Of a stretch of 64,000 nucleotides of DNA, positions 32,101 to 40,087 are shown piece after piece. Position 1 is the stretch's first letter. Each line of letters opens with the position of its first letter. The position numbers and the translations under genes were made by a program. Under the pieces are notes generated by a model. That model searched no databases, was not told the origin of the DNA, and saw only the letters and a program-made list of their open reading frames with translations. This stretch comes from Anaerobacillus sp. CMMVII (GTDB lineage Bacteria; Bacillota; Bacilli; Bacillales; Anaerobacillaceae): the NCBI RefSeq assembly GCF_025377685.1, contig NZ_JACEHK010000006.1:124001-188000 (forward strand). Direction: 5' to 3'.

Positions 32101-32298
32101 CTTCCACTTGCGATTGGTCTAGGTGAAGGAGCTGAACTTCAAGCCCCTATGGCTACGGTTATCGTGTTTGGTTTAACTTTCTCAACTGTTATTACCTTAG
32201 TCCTCGTGCCTGTCATCTATATCTATACTGACCAATTTACAAACTGGTCGAAGAAGTTGTTTGGGCGTGGGAAAAGGGAAAGTAACGAAGTGATATAA
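29191..32298 (+). CDS. RND efflux pump (SwrC/AcrB-like)
   Basis: This is a 1035-residue proton-driven pump, the usual length of the family. The N-terminal RPVGVIIVALVMIILGVVSL is membrane segment 1, and DLMPDLELPIVAI begins the first porter domain. Segments 2-6 follow at about 330-480, with the family motif GLALGIGLLVDSSIVILENI that holds charged proton-relay residues. The second half repeats the plan, with GIVVNNAIILVDYINKLR. A Gly-rich stretch (GGGGMMGFGGGRSNRG, about 603-618) is in the second porter loop. In Bacillus subtilis the relative SwrC exports surfactin and other amphiphiles. It is co-transcribed with the adaptor gene. Confidence 0.93.
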   Translation: MSLIKQSVKRPVGVIIVALVMIILGVVSLTGLKVDLMPDLELPIVAISTPYQGAAPQEVENLVTRPLEGVLTATEGLSTIQSISTQNQSVIILMYDFNTDLDAVMLDLRDRIDMVRQVLPDGAGNPTPMRFDPNQMPIIQVGISAEMELTRLTNISEDIIIPKIERIPGVASVNLTGGQEREIIIEPDLTLLQRYGLTISQLAQMIGGENLSAPAGEIKRGGQDMSLRIVGDFKSISDIENINVRTRTGQTLKLSDIAEVKDTFREMSSFAFVNGKPTLSIDISKQADANTLDVSNAVNIELERLQRDIPQGVMLTTIMDSAMFIKESISSVVMNMLLGGAMAILVLLVFLRSLRSTLIIGLSIPIAVISAFTLLYFAGETINIITLGGLALGIGLLVDSSIVILENIYKYRERGYSRIDSAIKGATEVSSAVIASTMTSMVVFVPIVFTQGIAAEIFLPLALTVGFTLIASLVVALTIVPMLSGLLLPEMKVEEDPKGIRKVMASIGHLLEGLNNRYRHILRWSINHKKTIVFGTILLLGASVGTVRLVGMELMPAFDQGEISASFEVPPGTTLEETRETVKELEAFLLDTGVTEVVQTTIGGGGMMGFGGGRSNRGNFYIRLVPGSDRELTTNQLIEEFRSFSETIPNIDLTVRSFESDGMGGNPIEIEIRGDDLETLKFIADDLTTIISEVPGTANVTHSMGETRPEMQLLVNRDVAIQFGLSYAEILDTVRTSISGQVASLMRTDGQEISISVILPEEYRENFTQLQNLPLLTPTGDTIPLSTVADFVQADGPNVINRQNQSRGVSITGDIMDRDLGSVIADIEKELGQYIFPDGYDYNTGGEYEMMMDAFKDLVLALALAIFLVYAVMAFQFEKVLYPFIVMFSLPATFIGIMAGFLLTGRPLSAPAFIGIIMLSGIVVNNAIILVDYINKLRDQGMTREEAILEAGPTRLRPILMTMLTTVLAMLPLAIGLGEGAELQAPMATVIVFGLTFSTVITLVLVPVIYIYTDQFTNWSKKLFGRGKRESNEVI

Positions 32299-32313
32299 AT
32301 TAATAATAAAACT

Positions 32314-32361
32314 AAAAGGTATCTTTAAAGGGGCATAACCCCTTACAGATACCTTTTTTTA
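32314..32361 (+). terminator. Terminator after RND operon
   Basis: AAAAGGTATCT pairs with AGATACCTTTT, with an inner AAGGGG/CCCCTT pair, then a T run. Confidence 0.92.
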
Positions 32362-32537
32362 ATAGGAATTCATCGTCAATTATATAAATTCAGTGTAATT
32401 AATGAAATTTAGTTGTATTTTTGATTATAATGTTTATAAACTGAAGGGATTTATGTCTAAAGTTAGATAATAGTAAAAATATAGGTTTTATTGGGAAAAT
32501 AGAATTACTAAACTATATTTAGAAAGGATGTAAGTTT

Positions 32538-32719
32538 TTGAGACAAATAATTGCTCTTGGAGGTGGCGGGTTCTCTATGGAGCCTGAAAATCCGTTACTA
32601 GATTAATATAAACTTTAGAAGTCTGGGAAGAAAAAACCAAAAATTTGTTTTCTTCCTACTGCAAGTGGAGACTCAGAAAATTACATATCAAGGTACTATA
32701 CCTTCTACTTAGTAAAGAT
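32538..32719 (+). pseudogene. Truncated, frameshifted peptidase E (S51) remnant
   Basis: TTG at 32538 behind AGAAAGGATG opens RQIIALGGGGFSMEPENPLLD, the strongly conserved N-terminus of PepE-type dipeptidases. A stop follows. Another frame then gives SGKKKPKICFLPTASGDSEN and YISRYYTFY, the next conserved stretch. The remaining two thirds, with the catalytic Ser, are missing, and the S66 peptidase gene begins about 30 bases later. At least one frameshift, in-frame stops and a 3' deletion show that it is dead. The intact enzyme would cleave Asp-X dipeptides. Confidence 0.85.
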
Positions 32720-32752
32720 AAATAAAAAATATTCAAACCTTGGAGGTTGCAC

Positions 32753-33763
32753 ATGATAAGATATCCCAATTTGAAACAAGGAGCAACTATCGGAGTGACA
32801 GCACCTTCCTCTGGTGTACCAACTGAACTTCATGAACTATTGAAAATGTCATGCAGCCGTATGGAAGAAAAAGGTTTTCACATCATCTGTGGTGAAACAG
32901 CTTGGACTCAGGATAAAGCAAAGTCTGCACCTGCCAAACAGCGGGCAGAAGAGTTTAACAATATGATGCTAGATGATAGGATCGATCTCATCATCCCACC
33001 TTGGGGTGGAGAACTTCTTATTGAAACACTAGAATATATAGATTTTGAAAATATACAAACCAAGTGGTTATTAGGTTATTCTGATATTAGTCTATTATTG
33101 TTAGCAATCACATTAAAGACAGGTTTAGCCACAGCACATGGGACGAATTTAGTAGATTTGAGAGGGGAATATTCTGATGATACGACCGCAATGTGGTTTT
33201 CAGTATTATCAACAACAGCGGGGACACCAATCCTTCAAACCTCCTCAAGTAAATACCAAAAAGAATGGCAATTTGATAAACCAACCCCATATGTATTCCA
33301 TCTAACAGAGCAAACGTTATGGAAATCGATCTCTACTAATGTGATGATCGAAGGGCGTTTACTAGGTGGGTGTATTGACGTAATCAGACATCTAATAGGT
33401 ACACCTTTTGGTGATGTTCAAAACTTTACTAAGAATTATATCAATGGCGAACCCATCTTATGGTATTTCGAGAACTGTGAATTATCAACGACCGATATAC
33501 GTAGGACATTAGTACAAATGAAATTAGCTGGATGGTTTGATCATTGTTCAGGAATAATGTTTGGGAGAAGTCCTGCAAATACTTCTGTTAATAACTATAC
33601 TATAGATGACGTTTATCAAGAACTGTATGAAGAACTTTGTATTCCGATCATTTTTGATATTGATTGTGGTCATGTTCCACCACAATTAACCTTGATAAAT
33701 GGTGCATTTGCTAAGGTAGAATTAGAAAATGGTAAAGGGATAGTCACTCAGCATTTTAAGTAG
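32753..33763 (+). CDS. S66 family peptidase (LD-carboxypeptidase / MccF-like)
   Basis: The 336-residue protein shows the S66 fold. The N-terminus is GATIGVTAPSSGVP, the nucleophile is Ser in LLGYSDIS, a catalytic Glu region is NCELSTTDIRRTL, and the His is in FDIDCGHVPPQ. Family members trim tetrapeptides of peptidoglycan (LdcA) or inactivate microcin-C-type compounds (MccF); sequence alone does not separate the two. The length fits MccF-like members. ATG at 32753 follows GGAGG by 7 bases. It directly follows the peptidase E remnant. Confidence 0.85.
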   Translation: MIRYPNLKQGATIGVTAPSSGVPTELHELLKMSCSRMEEKGFHIICGETAWTQDKAKSAPAKQRAEEFNNMMLDDRIDLIIPPWGGELLIETLEYIDFENIQTKWLLGYSDISLLLLAITLKTGLATAHGTNLVDLRGEYSDDTTAMWFSVLSTTAGTPILQTSSSKYQKEWQFDKPTPYVFHLTEQTLWKSISTNVMIEGRLLGGCIDVIRHLIGTPFGDVQNFTKNYINGEPILWYFENCELSTTDIRRTLVQMKLAGWFDHCSGIMFGRSPANTSVNNYTIDDVYQELYEELCIPIIFDIDCGHVPPQLTLINGAFAKVELENGKGIVTQHFK

Positions 33764-33902
33764 GCTCCTTTAGCATAAATTGTTGTTTTTCAATAAAGTA
33801 GACTTGGCTAATTCACAAAGTTTGGCGTGCATCTTTTCGAACCTACCATTCTGATGTGTAAAGAAAGCAATCTTTGTAGAAAAGGCTACTAATTGAAAAT
33901 TC

Positions 33903-33926
33903 ACATAGTTTACGAAAAGGGCCTTT
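33903..33926. repeat. Single terminal motif of the dispersed repeat family
   Basis: CATAGTTTACGAAAAGGGCC (then TTTA) is the inverse of the AAGGCT-n-TTTTCGTAAAC motif seen at 11.4 kb and 57.9-58.3 kb. Only one end is recognisable here, so it is probably a solo or decayed copy. Confidence 0.5.
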
Positions 33927-33960
33927 AAGTAAAACAAGCAAAATTAGGGGGATTAGAAAA

Positions 33961-35538
33961 TTGCCATCACAAATAGATGAATTTTTAGAACAACAGAACA
34001 AAAGCATGCAAGCCTTATATAAACCTGTTCTATACAATGGTTGGATGGCTGCAACCACAGGTCAACAAGAGTATAGTGAAAAGCATGAAAAGGCCTTAGT
34101 TACTTACTTTGCCAATTTTTCAGACCCAGATGCTTTTCATCAAGTGATGGCGTATAAAAAACGGGAGGACTTAAGCTTACTTCAAAGACGTCAGTTAGAT
34201 GACCTTTACAACAAAATGGTTAAAAATCAAATTGAAACCGAAGAAGTTAGCAAAACGATACAATTAGAAAAGAAAATATCACAAGTTTTTACTACATACA
34301 GACCTCAACTTAAAGGAAAAGAAGTTACGAATAATGATTTATTGGATGTCCTAAAAAATAGGAAAGATAATTCTGAAAGAAAAGAAGCTTGGCTAGCAAG
34401 TAAACAGATCGGGAAAAAGATTGAAAAGGATATCCTTACCTTGGTGAGAAAACGGAATGCAGATGCGAGAGCGCTAGGATTTGATAACTTCTATCAAATG
34501 AGTTTTGAAACGCAGGAACTAGAGATGGATGTCGTTTTCAATACGTTTCAGAAATTAGTGGAGTTATCTAATGAACCATTCCGGAAGATAAAAGACGAAA
34601 TCGACCAAGAGTTAGCAAATAAATTTGAAATCACGATCGATGAATTACGTCCATGGCATTATGTAGATCCATTTTTTCAAGAAGCCCCACCAGTGAGCGG
34701 GTTTGATATGGATCAATTTTATAAAGGGAAAGACTTAGAACAAATCGTTACGAACACCTTCCAAGCCATGGGATTAGACATTGTCGATATTCTCGAAAAA
34801 AGTGATCTCTATCCTCGAAAAAATAAAAATCCATTTGGATTTTGTACAAATATTGATCGAGAAGGGGACGTAAGGGTATTAATTAATCTTGATGAAAGCG
34901 TATTTTGGAGCACTGCTTTACTTCATGAGTTCGGTCATGCAGCTTATTTCAAGTATATTGATAGGACGCTACCGTTTCTTCTCCGTTTTCACTCACATAC
35001 GTTAACAACTGAAGCGATTGCCTTATTTTTTGGTCGAATGAACAAAACCTGGGATTGGCAAAAGCAGTTTCTTGGCTTAAACGAAGACGAATTAGCAAAA
35101 ATCACTCCGTTCGCAGAAAGATTGTTACAACGTCAAATGCTAGTTTCAGCAAGATGGATGATGACTTTTTCTTTTTTCGAAAGAGAATTATATGAAAATC
35201 CGGATCAAGACTTAAATAACCTATGGTGGAAGCTTGTCCAAGAAATCCAATTCATCAATCCACCAGAGGAAACACAGTTTCCAGATTGGGCAGCTAAAAT
35301 GCATTTCTCACTCGCCCCAGCATCTTATCAAGATTATTTGCTCGGCGAATTAACAGCCTCACAGCTCCAAACCTACATCGAACAGAATATATCCGCAAAT
35401 CTATTTAAACCAGAGGTAGGTAAGTATTTAATTGAACACTTTTTTAAACCTGGAGCTTCCTTGCATTGGAATGAAAAAATAAAGATGGCGACAGGTGAGT
35501 ACTTGGATCCAGAGTATTTTAGTAGACAATTCTTGTGA
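33961..35538 (+). CDS. M2/M3-type zinc metallopeptidase
   Basis: The 525-residue peptidase is mostly alpha-helical. The zinc site is HEFGH at residues 322-326, followed by the downstream ligand region TEAIALFFGRMN. The layout and length resemble bacterial peptidyl-dipeptidase A (M2, ACE-like) and oligoendopeptidases (M3); the helical N-terminus and YKPVLYNGWMAATTG lean towards M2. No signal peptide is visible, so it is likely a cytosolic peptide-degrading enzyme. The start is TTG at 33961 after AGGGGGA. Its neighbours include a second peptidase gene upstream. Confidence 0.85.
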   Translation: MPSQIDEFLEQQNKSMQALYKPVLYNGWMAATTGQQEYSEKHEKALVTYFANFSDPDAFHQVMAYKKREDLSLLQRRQLDDLYNKMVKNQIETEEVSKTIQLEKKISQVFTTYRPQLKGKEVTNNDLLDVLKNRKDNSERKEAWLASKQIGKKIEKDILTLVRKRNADARALGFDNFYQMSFETQELEMDVVFNTFQKLVELSNEPFRKIKDEIDQELANKFEITIDELRPWHYVDPFFQEAPPVSGFDMDQFYKGKDLEQIVTNTFQAMGLDIVDILEKSDLYPRKNKNPFGFCTNIDREGDVRVLINLDESVFWSTALLHEFGHAAYFKYIDRTLPFLLRFHSHTLTTEAIALFFGRMNKTWDWQKQFLGLNEDELAKITPFAERLLQRQMLVSARWMMTFSFFERELYENPDQDLNNLWWKLVQEIQFINPPEETQFPDWAAKMHFSLAPASYQDYLLGELTASQLQTYIEQNISANLFKPEVGKYLIEHFFKPGASLHWNEKIKMATGEYLDPEYFSRQFL

Positions 35539-35724
35539 ACTACCTACCACTTAATTTTCTAACGGAAATTTGAAGTGGGGGATGAATGGCTAAAATGATA
35601 AAAAGTGAGTTGTAATGATACCATACAGACTAGTTTAGTTAAATATGAGATACATGGTTATTCAATCCCTGATTTTAGGGCAGTAGAGATAGTTAAGACA
35701 GATGGGGTAGTAAAATAGATAATA

Positions 35725-35756
35725 AAAGACGCTAGGAATACATCCTAGCGTCACTA
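35725..35756 (-). terminator. Terminator of the glutamate/dicarboxylate symporter gene
   Basis: GACGCTAGGA pairs with TCCTAGCGTC around a short loop. The T run lies on the minus strand, as expected for the gene ending at 35759. Confidence 0.85.
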
Positions 35757-35758
35757 CC

Positions 35759-37003
35759 TTAAATAGCTGCATTTGTTGTAGAATTTTGTTTTAAGTTTTG
35801 TTTTTCTTCTGCCTTTGAGATTACAACAGCACAAGCTGCATCTCCAGTAATATTAACCGCTGTACGAGTCATGTCTAATATTCGATCTACTGCTAGAACT
35901 AAGGCAACACCTTCAACTGGTAAACCTACAGATGTTAATACCATTGTTAGCATGATTAATCCTACACCAGGTACTCCAGCTGTACCTATACTAGCTAACG
36001 TAGCTGTTAAAATTACAGTTAATAAATCTCCGAATGATAGGTCTATCAAGTAAACTTGAGCTATAAATACAGTTGCAACAGCTTGCATGATAGCAGTTCC
36101 ATCCATATTAATTGTGGCACCTAATGGCTGTACAAAACTACTTACAGACTTAGAAACTTTTAAATTTTCTTGGGCTGTACGCATAGAAACAGGTAGTGTA
36201 GCACTACTACTAGACGTACTAAAAGCAACGATCATCGCAGGTGCAAAACCTTTGAAAAACTCAATCGGATTACGCTTTGCTAAAACAGCAATGGCTGATC
36301 CATAAGTAACTATGGCATGAATAAATAATGCACCAAGGACGGCAATCATATAAAGAAGCATTGCTTGTAATGCATCTAATCCTAATTTTCCAATTGCTGA
36401 CGCAATAAGAGCAAAAGCACCGTATGGAGCTAATAGCATCACCACATTAACAAGGTACATCATGACTTCGTTACCCTGTTCCACTAAATTAAGGATACCT
36501 TTTGTTTTTTCACCAAGCCTAGCTAATGCAAAGCCGATTAACACGGAAAAGGCAATGATTTGTAGCATTGTGCCTTTAGCCATAGCATCGATTGGGTTAG
36601 TAGGGATAATATTTAGTAATGTTTCGACAAAGGGTGGTGCCTCCCTTGCTTCAAAATCAGCAGCACTTGTTTCAAAACCGCCACCAGCACCAGGTTGAAT
36701 GATATATGCCATCGAGAGACCAATGACAAGGGCAATAGCAGTAGTTATTAAATAAAAGGCAATGGTTTTACCACCGATACGACCTAATTTCTTTGGGTCA
36801 CTGATACCAGCAGTTCCTAGAATTATTGAAAAGATAACAAGAGGTACGACTAGCATCATAATTGATTTTAAAAATAATGTTCCAACTGGAGTCAGTAAAT
36901 AGGTATCTACAACTTCAAAACCACTAGGTACTAGTAGGTTAAACCCTAAACCGACAATTAAACCTAGAATAAGAGCAATAATAATTTTTTTAGTTAAATT
37001 CAC
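35759..37003 (-). CDS. Dicarboxylate/amino acid:cation symporter (GltP/DctA family)
   Basis: The 414-residue membrane protein has about eight membrane segments and two re-entrant loops. The diagnostic serine-rich loop is VAFSTSSSSATLPVSM, and the substrate-binding region contains PLGATINMDGTAIMQ and DRILDMTRTAVNITGD. It takes up glutamate, aspartate or C4-dicarboxylates with Na+ or H+. The start is GTG at 37003 with AAGGAGG 9 bases upstream. It stands alone with a strong terminator. A perfect inverted repeat lies in its leader region. Confidence 0.93.
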   Translation of the reverse strand: MNLTKKIIIALILGLIVGLGFNLLVPSGFEVVDTYLLTPVGTLFLKSIMMLVVPLVIFSIILGTAGISDPKKLGRIGGKTIAFYLITTAIALVIGLSMAYIIQPGAGGGFETSAADFEAREAPPFVETLLNIIPTNPIDAMAKGTMLQIIAFSVLIGFALARLGEKTKGILNLVEQGNEVMMYLVNVVMLLAPYGAFALIASAIGKLGLDALQAMLLYMIAVLGALFIHAIVTYGSAIAVLAKRNPIEFFKGFAPAMIVAFSTSSSSATLPVSMRTAQENLKVSKSVSSFVQPLGATINMDGTAIMQAVATVFIAQVYLIDLSFGDLLTVILTATLASIGTAGVPGVGLIMLTMVLTSVGLPVEGVALVLAVDRILDMTRTAVNITGDAACAVVISKAEEKQNLKQNSTTNAAI

Positions 37004-37084
37004 AGTTTGTTTCCTCCTTATTTTTATTAATTTACCATTTTACTAGAGTTAATTTCATAATTACCTTGATCAAGGTATATAAAA

Positions 37085-37125
37085 CTATATGTAGTTGTGA
37101 ATACTTTTAAAACAACTACATATAG
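37085..37125. promoter_or_regulatory. Perfect 13-base inverted repeat in the symporter leader
   Basis: CTATATGTAGTTG at 37085-37097 and CAACTACATATAG at 37113-37125 are exact complements separated by 15 bases, about 80 bases upstream of the symporter start. It could be an operator or an RNA hairpin. Confidence 0.45.
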
Positions 37126-37764
37126 AAATTATTAGCGGAAATAATGAATTATGAAATTCATTAACTAAGATAATTATTTTACAAATAAATAATAGTAGAG
37201 GTTTATTATAGTATAAAATGGTTTTCAACAGTTACTTTTTTTTTCATTGTGAAACGTGATAAATGAAATTTCCTTTCTAGATTGAAATGATCTGAGTAAA
37301 TCAGAACAGGAAGGTTACCAGAAAAATGCCTGATTATCTATTATAGCAAACCCTGAAGGGAAAAGGGATAAATGAACGAAATGAGTCTATGTATGAACTA
37401 TTTTTAAAAATTTTGTTCGGAATGAACGTCACTTAGGGGTTTTATAGTTAGAAAAACCAGTGTTTATATACGTGGAGCATTTCTTTTAATAGGGACCCAC
37501 ATGTATATCACTTTTTGTGACAAAGTGATACACAAGTCAATTATATTTCCTAAACAAAAAAAAGCGCCTTACCGCTTGAAAAGTTCTAGCCTTTTCTCCC
37601 GATAAAACGCATTGCCTAGAGCTATGATATCTTAATAAGTAGAGATATGTCTAGGGTCCAAATTAAGGAAGCTTATTCAAACCGTTTTTTTTATTGGTCA
37701 TAGGACAATCGTTTCCGTGGCCTATACTATTTGAAAAATCTTAACATTATGGTTGCGCAATCGC
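37126..37764. other. Long intergenic region with a possible structured RNA on the minus strand
   Basis: No credible gene is seen. At 37556-37665 the minus strand can form one imperfect hairpin (CCTAGACATATCT with AGATATCATAGCTCTAGG), then GAAAAG/CTTTTC, then AGCGGTAAGGCGCT followed by eight T. This reads as a possible small RNA or leader ending in a terminator. I could not match it to a known riboswitch class. Confidence 0.3.
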
Positions 37765-38055
37765 TTAAAGAGAGAGGGGGGCACACATCAAGATTACATT
37801 TATACTTATTAGAATAAGAAATGGAGTAACAATGCTACGATTTAATAGGAAAGCAGAGTAGGGTAACCACTTTTCGATAAGGCTAATTAATTCCATTTCC
37901 TCAATAATAATCCATGAAAAATTGATACTGATGACCAGTGCGACTAGAAAAAATAATGTACTGTCTATAAAAGACAGCTTTTTCTCCATAATTATGTAAA
38001 TTGCAGCAGTAAGCCATGATAGTGCGAAAAATACGACGAATGCAAATTCCTCCAA
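37765..38055 (-). CDS. Small membrane protein, function unknown
   Basis: I do not recognise this 96-residue frame. It has three hydrophobic segments at about 4-22, 32-52 and 70-91, separated by short charged loops. The only start codon near the N-terminus is TTG at 38055, which itself overlaps GGAGG and has no proper site before it. The true start is therefore uncertain, and a later ATG near residue 23 is possible. Phe, Ile and Leu content is typical of membrane proteins. It lies in the gene-poor stretch that also carries the type I toxin. Confidence 0.4.
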   Translation of the reverse strand: MEEFAFVVFFALSWLTAAIYIIMEKKLSFIDSTLFFLVALVISINFSWIIIEEMELISLIEKWLPYSAFLLNRSIVTPFLILISINVILMCAPLSL

Positions 38056-38361
<306 letters not shown>

Positions 38362-38390
38362 TTGGAAATACTTTGGATTTCATGTATAAT
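38362..38390 (+). promoter_or_regulatory. Sigma-A promoter of the antitoxin RNA
   Basis: TTGGAA at 38362-38367 and a perfect TATAAT at 38385-38390 are separated by 17 bases. Predicted transcription begins near 38397. Confidence 0.8.
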
Positions 38391-38396
38391 GTACAT

Positions 38397-38537
38397 AATA
38401 ACTTCCTAGAATAAAAATGACCGAGTGCTGGAACACTCAGTCGTTGCAACAACATGCCGCAGGTTAGCGGCTAACCGTGTATAAAAGACTACAGAAATAG
38501 CCCCCTTACTTGGTCGTCAGGGTGGCTATTTCTTTTT
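38397..38537 (+). ncRNA. Predicted antisense antitoxin RNA of a type I toxin-antitoxin locus
   Basis: A transcript of about 140 bases is defined by the strong promoter just upstream and by a terminator hairpin at 38493-38531 (GAAATAGCC pairing with GGCTATTTC, then five T). It is convergent with the toxin gene and would overlap the 3' part of the toxin mRNA by about 125 bases, including the last codons. This is the arrangement of bsrG/SR4 and txpA/RatA in Bacillus subtilis, where the RNA blocks translation and promotes mRNA decay. It has no reading frame of its own. Confidence 0.7.
38412..38442 (-). terminator. Terminator of the toxin mRNA
   Basis: On the minus strand GACTGAGTGTTCCAGCACTC continues with GGTC to form a hairpin followed by ATTTTTA. 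This puts the toxin mRNA end near 38412, beyond the antitoxin terminator. Confidence 0.7.
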
Positions 38538-38633
38538 GTTTAGATAGACGACAATAGTAATAATTAGTGTAAAAGCTGCTATTAGTACTAAGCCGAATTG
38601 AGCTATAAGACTAAATGCTTCAAATGTCGTCAC
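38526..38633 (-). CDS. Type I toxin, small holin-like membrane peptide
   Basis: This is a 35-residue peptide from GTG at 38633. It begins TTFEAFSLIAQFG, continues as one hydrophobic helix of about 20 residues, and ends YLNKKK. This is the layout of the putative holin-like toxin family and of the BsrG/TxpA toxins: short N-terminus, one membrane helix, basic tail. The ribosome site AAAGGGGGTGAGG lies 6 bases before the start and is paired with CCCCTT in a hairpin (38641-38660), a usual way of restraining toxin translation. Overproduction of such peptides perturbs the membrane. Control comes from the antisense RNA on the other strand. Confidence 0.8.
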   Translation of the reverse strand: MTTFEAFSLIAQFGLVLIAAFTLIITIVVYLNKKK

Positions 38634-38695
38634 AAGCCTCACCCCCTTTCCGAAGGGGATCAGCCGCCACCCTGCTATATGTAGTTGCTTTCTAA

Positions 38696-38704
38696 ATTAT
38701 ACCA
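38696..38704 (-). promoter_or_regulatory. Extended -10 promoter of the toxin gene
   Basis: TGGTATAAT on the minus strand combines a perfect TATAAT with the TG extension. No good -35 element exists. The predicted start near 38689 gives a toxin mRNA of about 280 bases. Confidence 0.65.
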
Positions 38705-38773
38705 ATCGTACGTTCTTGTATCTACTAATTTTTTTGTTGTAAAAACAGGGGAGTAGAGAGAAAAACTTAATTT

Positions 38774-39859
38774 TTAGTTATCTTCCTTCGGTAAATCCAT
38801 CTTTTTTACGGCGGCACCTAACTCATCGTTTTTGATATGCGTATAAATCATCGTTGTTTGAATGGAAGAATGGCCGAGTTGTCTACGTAATTTAGGTACA
38901 TCATTAATCGCAGAATGATATCTAGTTGCAAATGAATGTCGAAGTTTATGTACTGATAATGATGATTTACCAAATGCTGTCGCATATTTTTCGACTAGTT
39001 TTTCGATAGCTCGTGGTGTTAATCGTCTCGTCGTGCCTTTGGGGCCCATAGGTGAAGAGACAAACAACGATTTCGTAGTTTTGATTAAATTGTAGCGTTC
39101 ATTACGTACAGATAAATAGTCTTTTAAATCTAGCATCGCTTGATCGCTAATATAAACATATTGCTCTTTATTACCTTTACGGATCACTCGTACCGTATTT
39201 TTTTGAAAATCGATGTCCTCTAAATCAAGGCCAACAAGCTCAGATAAACGCAGTCCAGAGCCTAAGATGAGAGAAATAATGGCTGTGTCACGCTCACGGT
39301 TTTTCTGATGGAAGTTGTAGAGCTTTTTGTTATCCTGGTTAGCTAAGCCGTAGTCGTGGGCCACGAATTGACGAAATTGTTCGTACTCATCGCCACGGAG
39401 GATTTTACCCTCCATACGGTTTGCAAGTGTTTCTTGGTCTTCTTTAATGTTGTTCAATTCAATTTTTGCCATGACATTCCGCGATAAATAAGGTTCTAGG
39501 TTGCTAGTTTCAGCGATGTTTTGCAGGTAATTAAAGAGTGATTTTAAGGCAGATAATTTCCGATTAACGGTCAGTTTTGAGTTGTTAAGTCGGAATTCAA
39601 GAAAAGAGAGAAAATCTTCAATTTGCTGCCTTGTTAACTTTTCAAGAGTTTCCAGAGGGATTTCTTTCCGAGATCCATTGTAAATACCTTCAGCTAAGAT
39701 CCAATCAAAAAAGATGAGATAATCATGACAATAGTTTAGCAATGAAGCTGGTGATAATTTTCGTTTTCGTTTATCTATGTATTCAACCACATACCAAGGA
39801 AGTTCTTTTGCTTTTTCTTCAATACGTTCATAATAGCGAAGTCGATTTTCTTGGCTCAT
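38774..39859 (-). CDS. xerS: Tyrosine recombinase XerS-like
   Basis: The 361-residue integrase-family recombinase has an N-terminal SAM-like core-binding domain (about 15-150) and a catalytic domain with Arg in LGSGLRLSELVGLD, Lys in the beta-hairpin VIRKGNKE, His-x-x-Arg in HKLRHSFATRYH, and the late HSSIQTTMIYTH that holds the second His and the nucleophilic Tyr. Length and N-terminus match XerS proteins, which resolve chromosome dimers in streptococci and occur in many Bacillaceae alongside XerCD. ATG at 39859 follows AAAGGATG. The type I toxin locus lies just downstream. Confidence 0.88.
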   Translation of the reverse strand: MSQENRLRYYERIEEKAKELPWYVVEYIDKRKRKLSPASLLNYCHDYLIFFDWILAEGIYNGSRKEIPLETLEKLTRQQIEDFLSFLEFRLNNSKLTVNRKLSALKSLFNYLQNIAETSNLEPYLSRNVMAKIELNNIKEDQETLANRMEGKILRGDEYEQFRQFVAHDYGLANQDNKKLYNFHQKNRERDTAIISLILGSGLRLSELVGLDLEDIDFQKNTVRVIRKGNKEQYVYISDQAMLDLKDYLSVRNERYNLIKTTKSLFVSSPMGPKGTTRRLTPRAIEKLVEKYATAFGKSSLSVHKLRHSFATRYHSAINDVPKLRRQLGHSSIQTTMIYTHIKNDELGAAVKKMDLPKEDN

Positions 39860-40087
39860 TTTAGATCACATCCTTTGTTACTATTTTATAATTTATAGTT
39901 TAATTCGTCAAATTTATATTTTACGTAATAATGTATCGGAGTATCTAAGCACCCCACTTAGGCCTTCTGTTGTTATTATCTAGGTCATTTCGGTACAGGT
40001 TTAAATTGGAGCTTTTATGCGAATCTTTCATTTATTTTCGAACGCGCGTTGGTACTGGCAGTTTTGACCACAGGCTTTCGTTTAGCA

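Noticed and set aside
37575-37625. Similarity of GAAAAGTTCTAGCCTTTTC to a preQ1-I riboswitch
   Set aside because: The first stem and loop resemble the class, but the required A-rich tail and following pairing are absent and no queuosine gene is downstream on the plus strand.
38675-38687. CTATATGTAGTTG in the toxin leader is identical to one arm of the inverted repeat at 37085
   Set aside because: A 13-base match between two AT-rich sites is expected by chance several times in a window of this size; no longer similarity surrounds it.
39860-39960. Possible XerS recombination site (difSL-like) upstream of xerS
   Set aside because: The AT-rich stretch has no convincing pair of inverted binding arms, and the site need not lie here in Bacillaceae.
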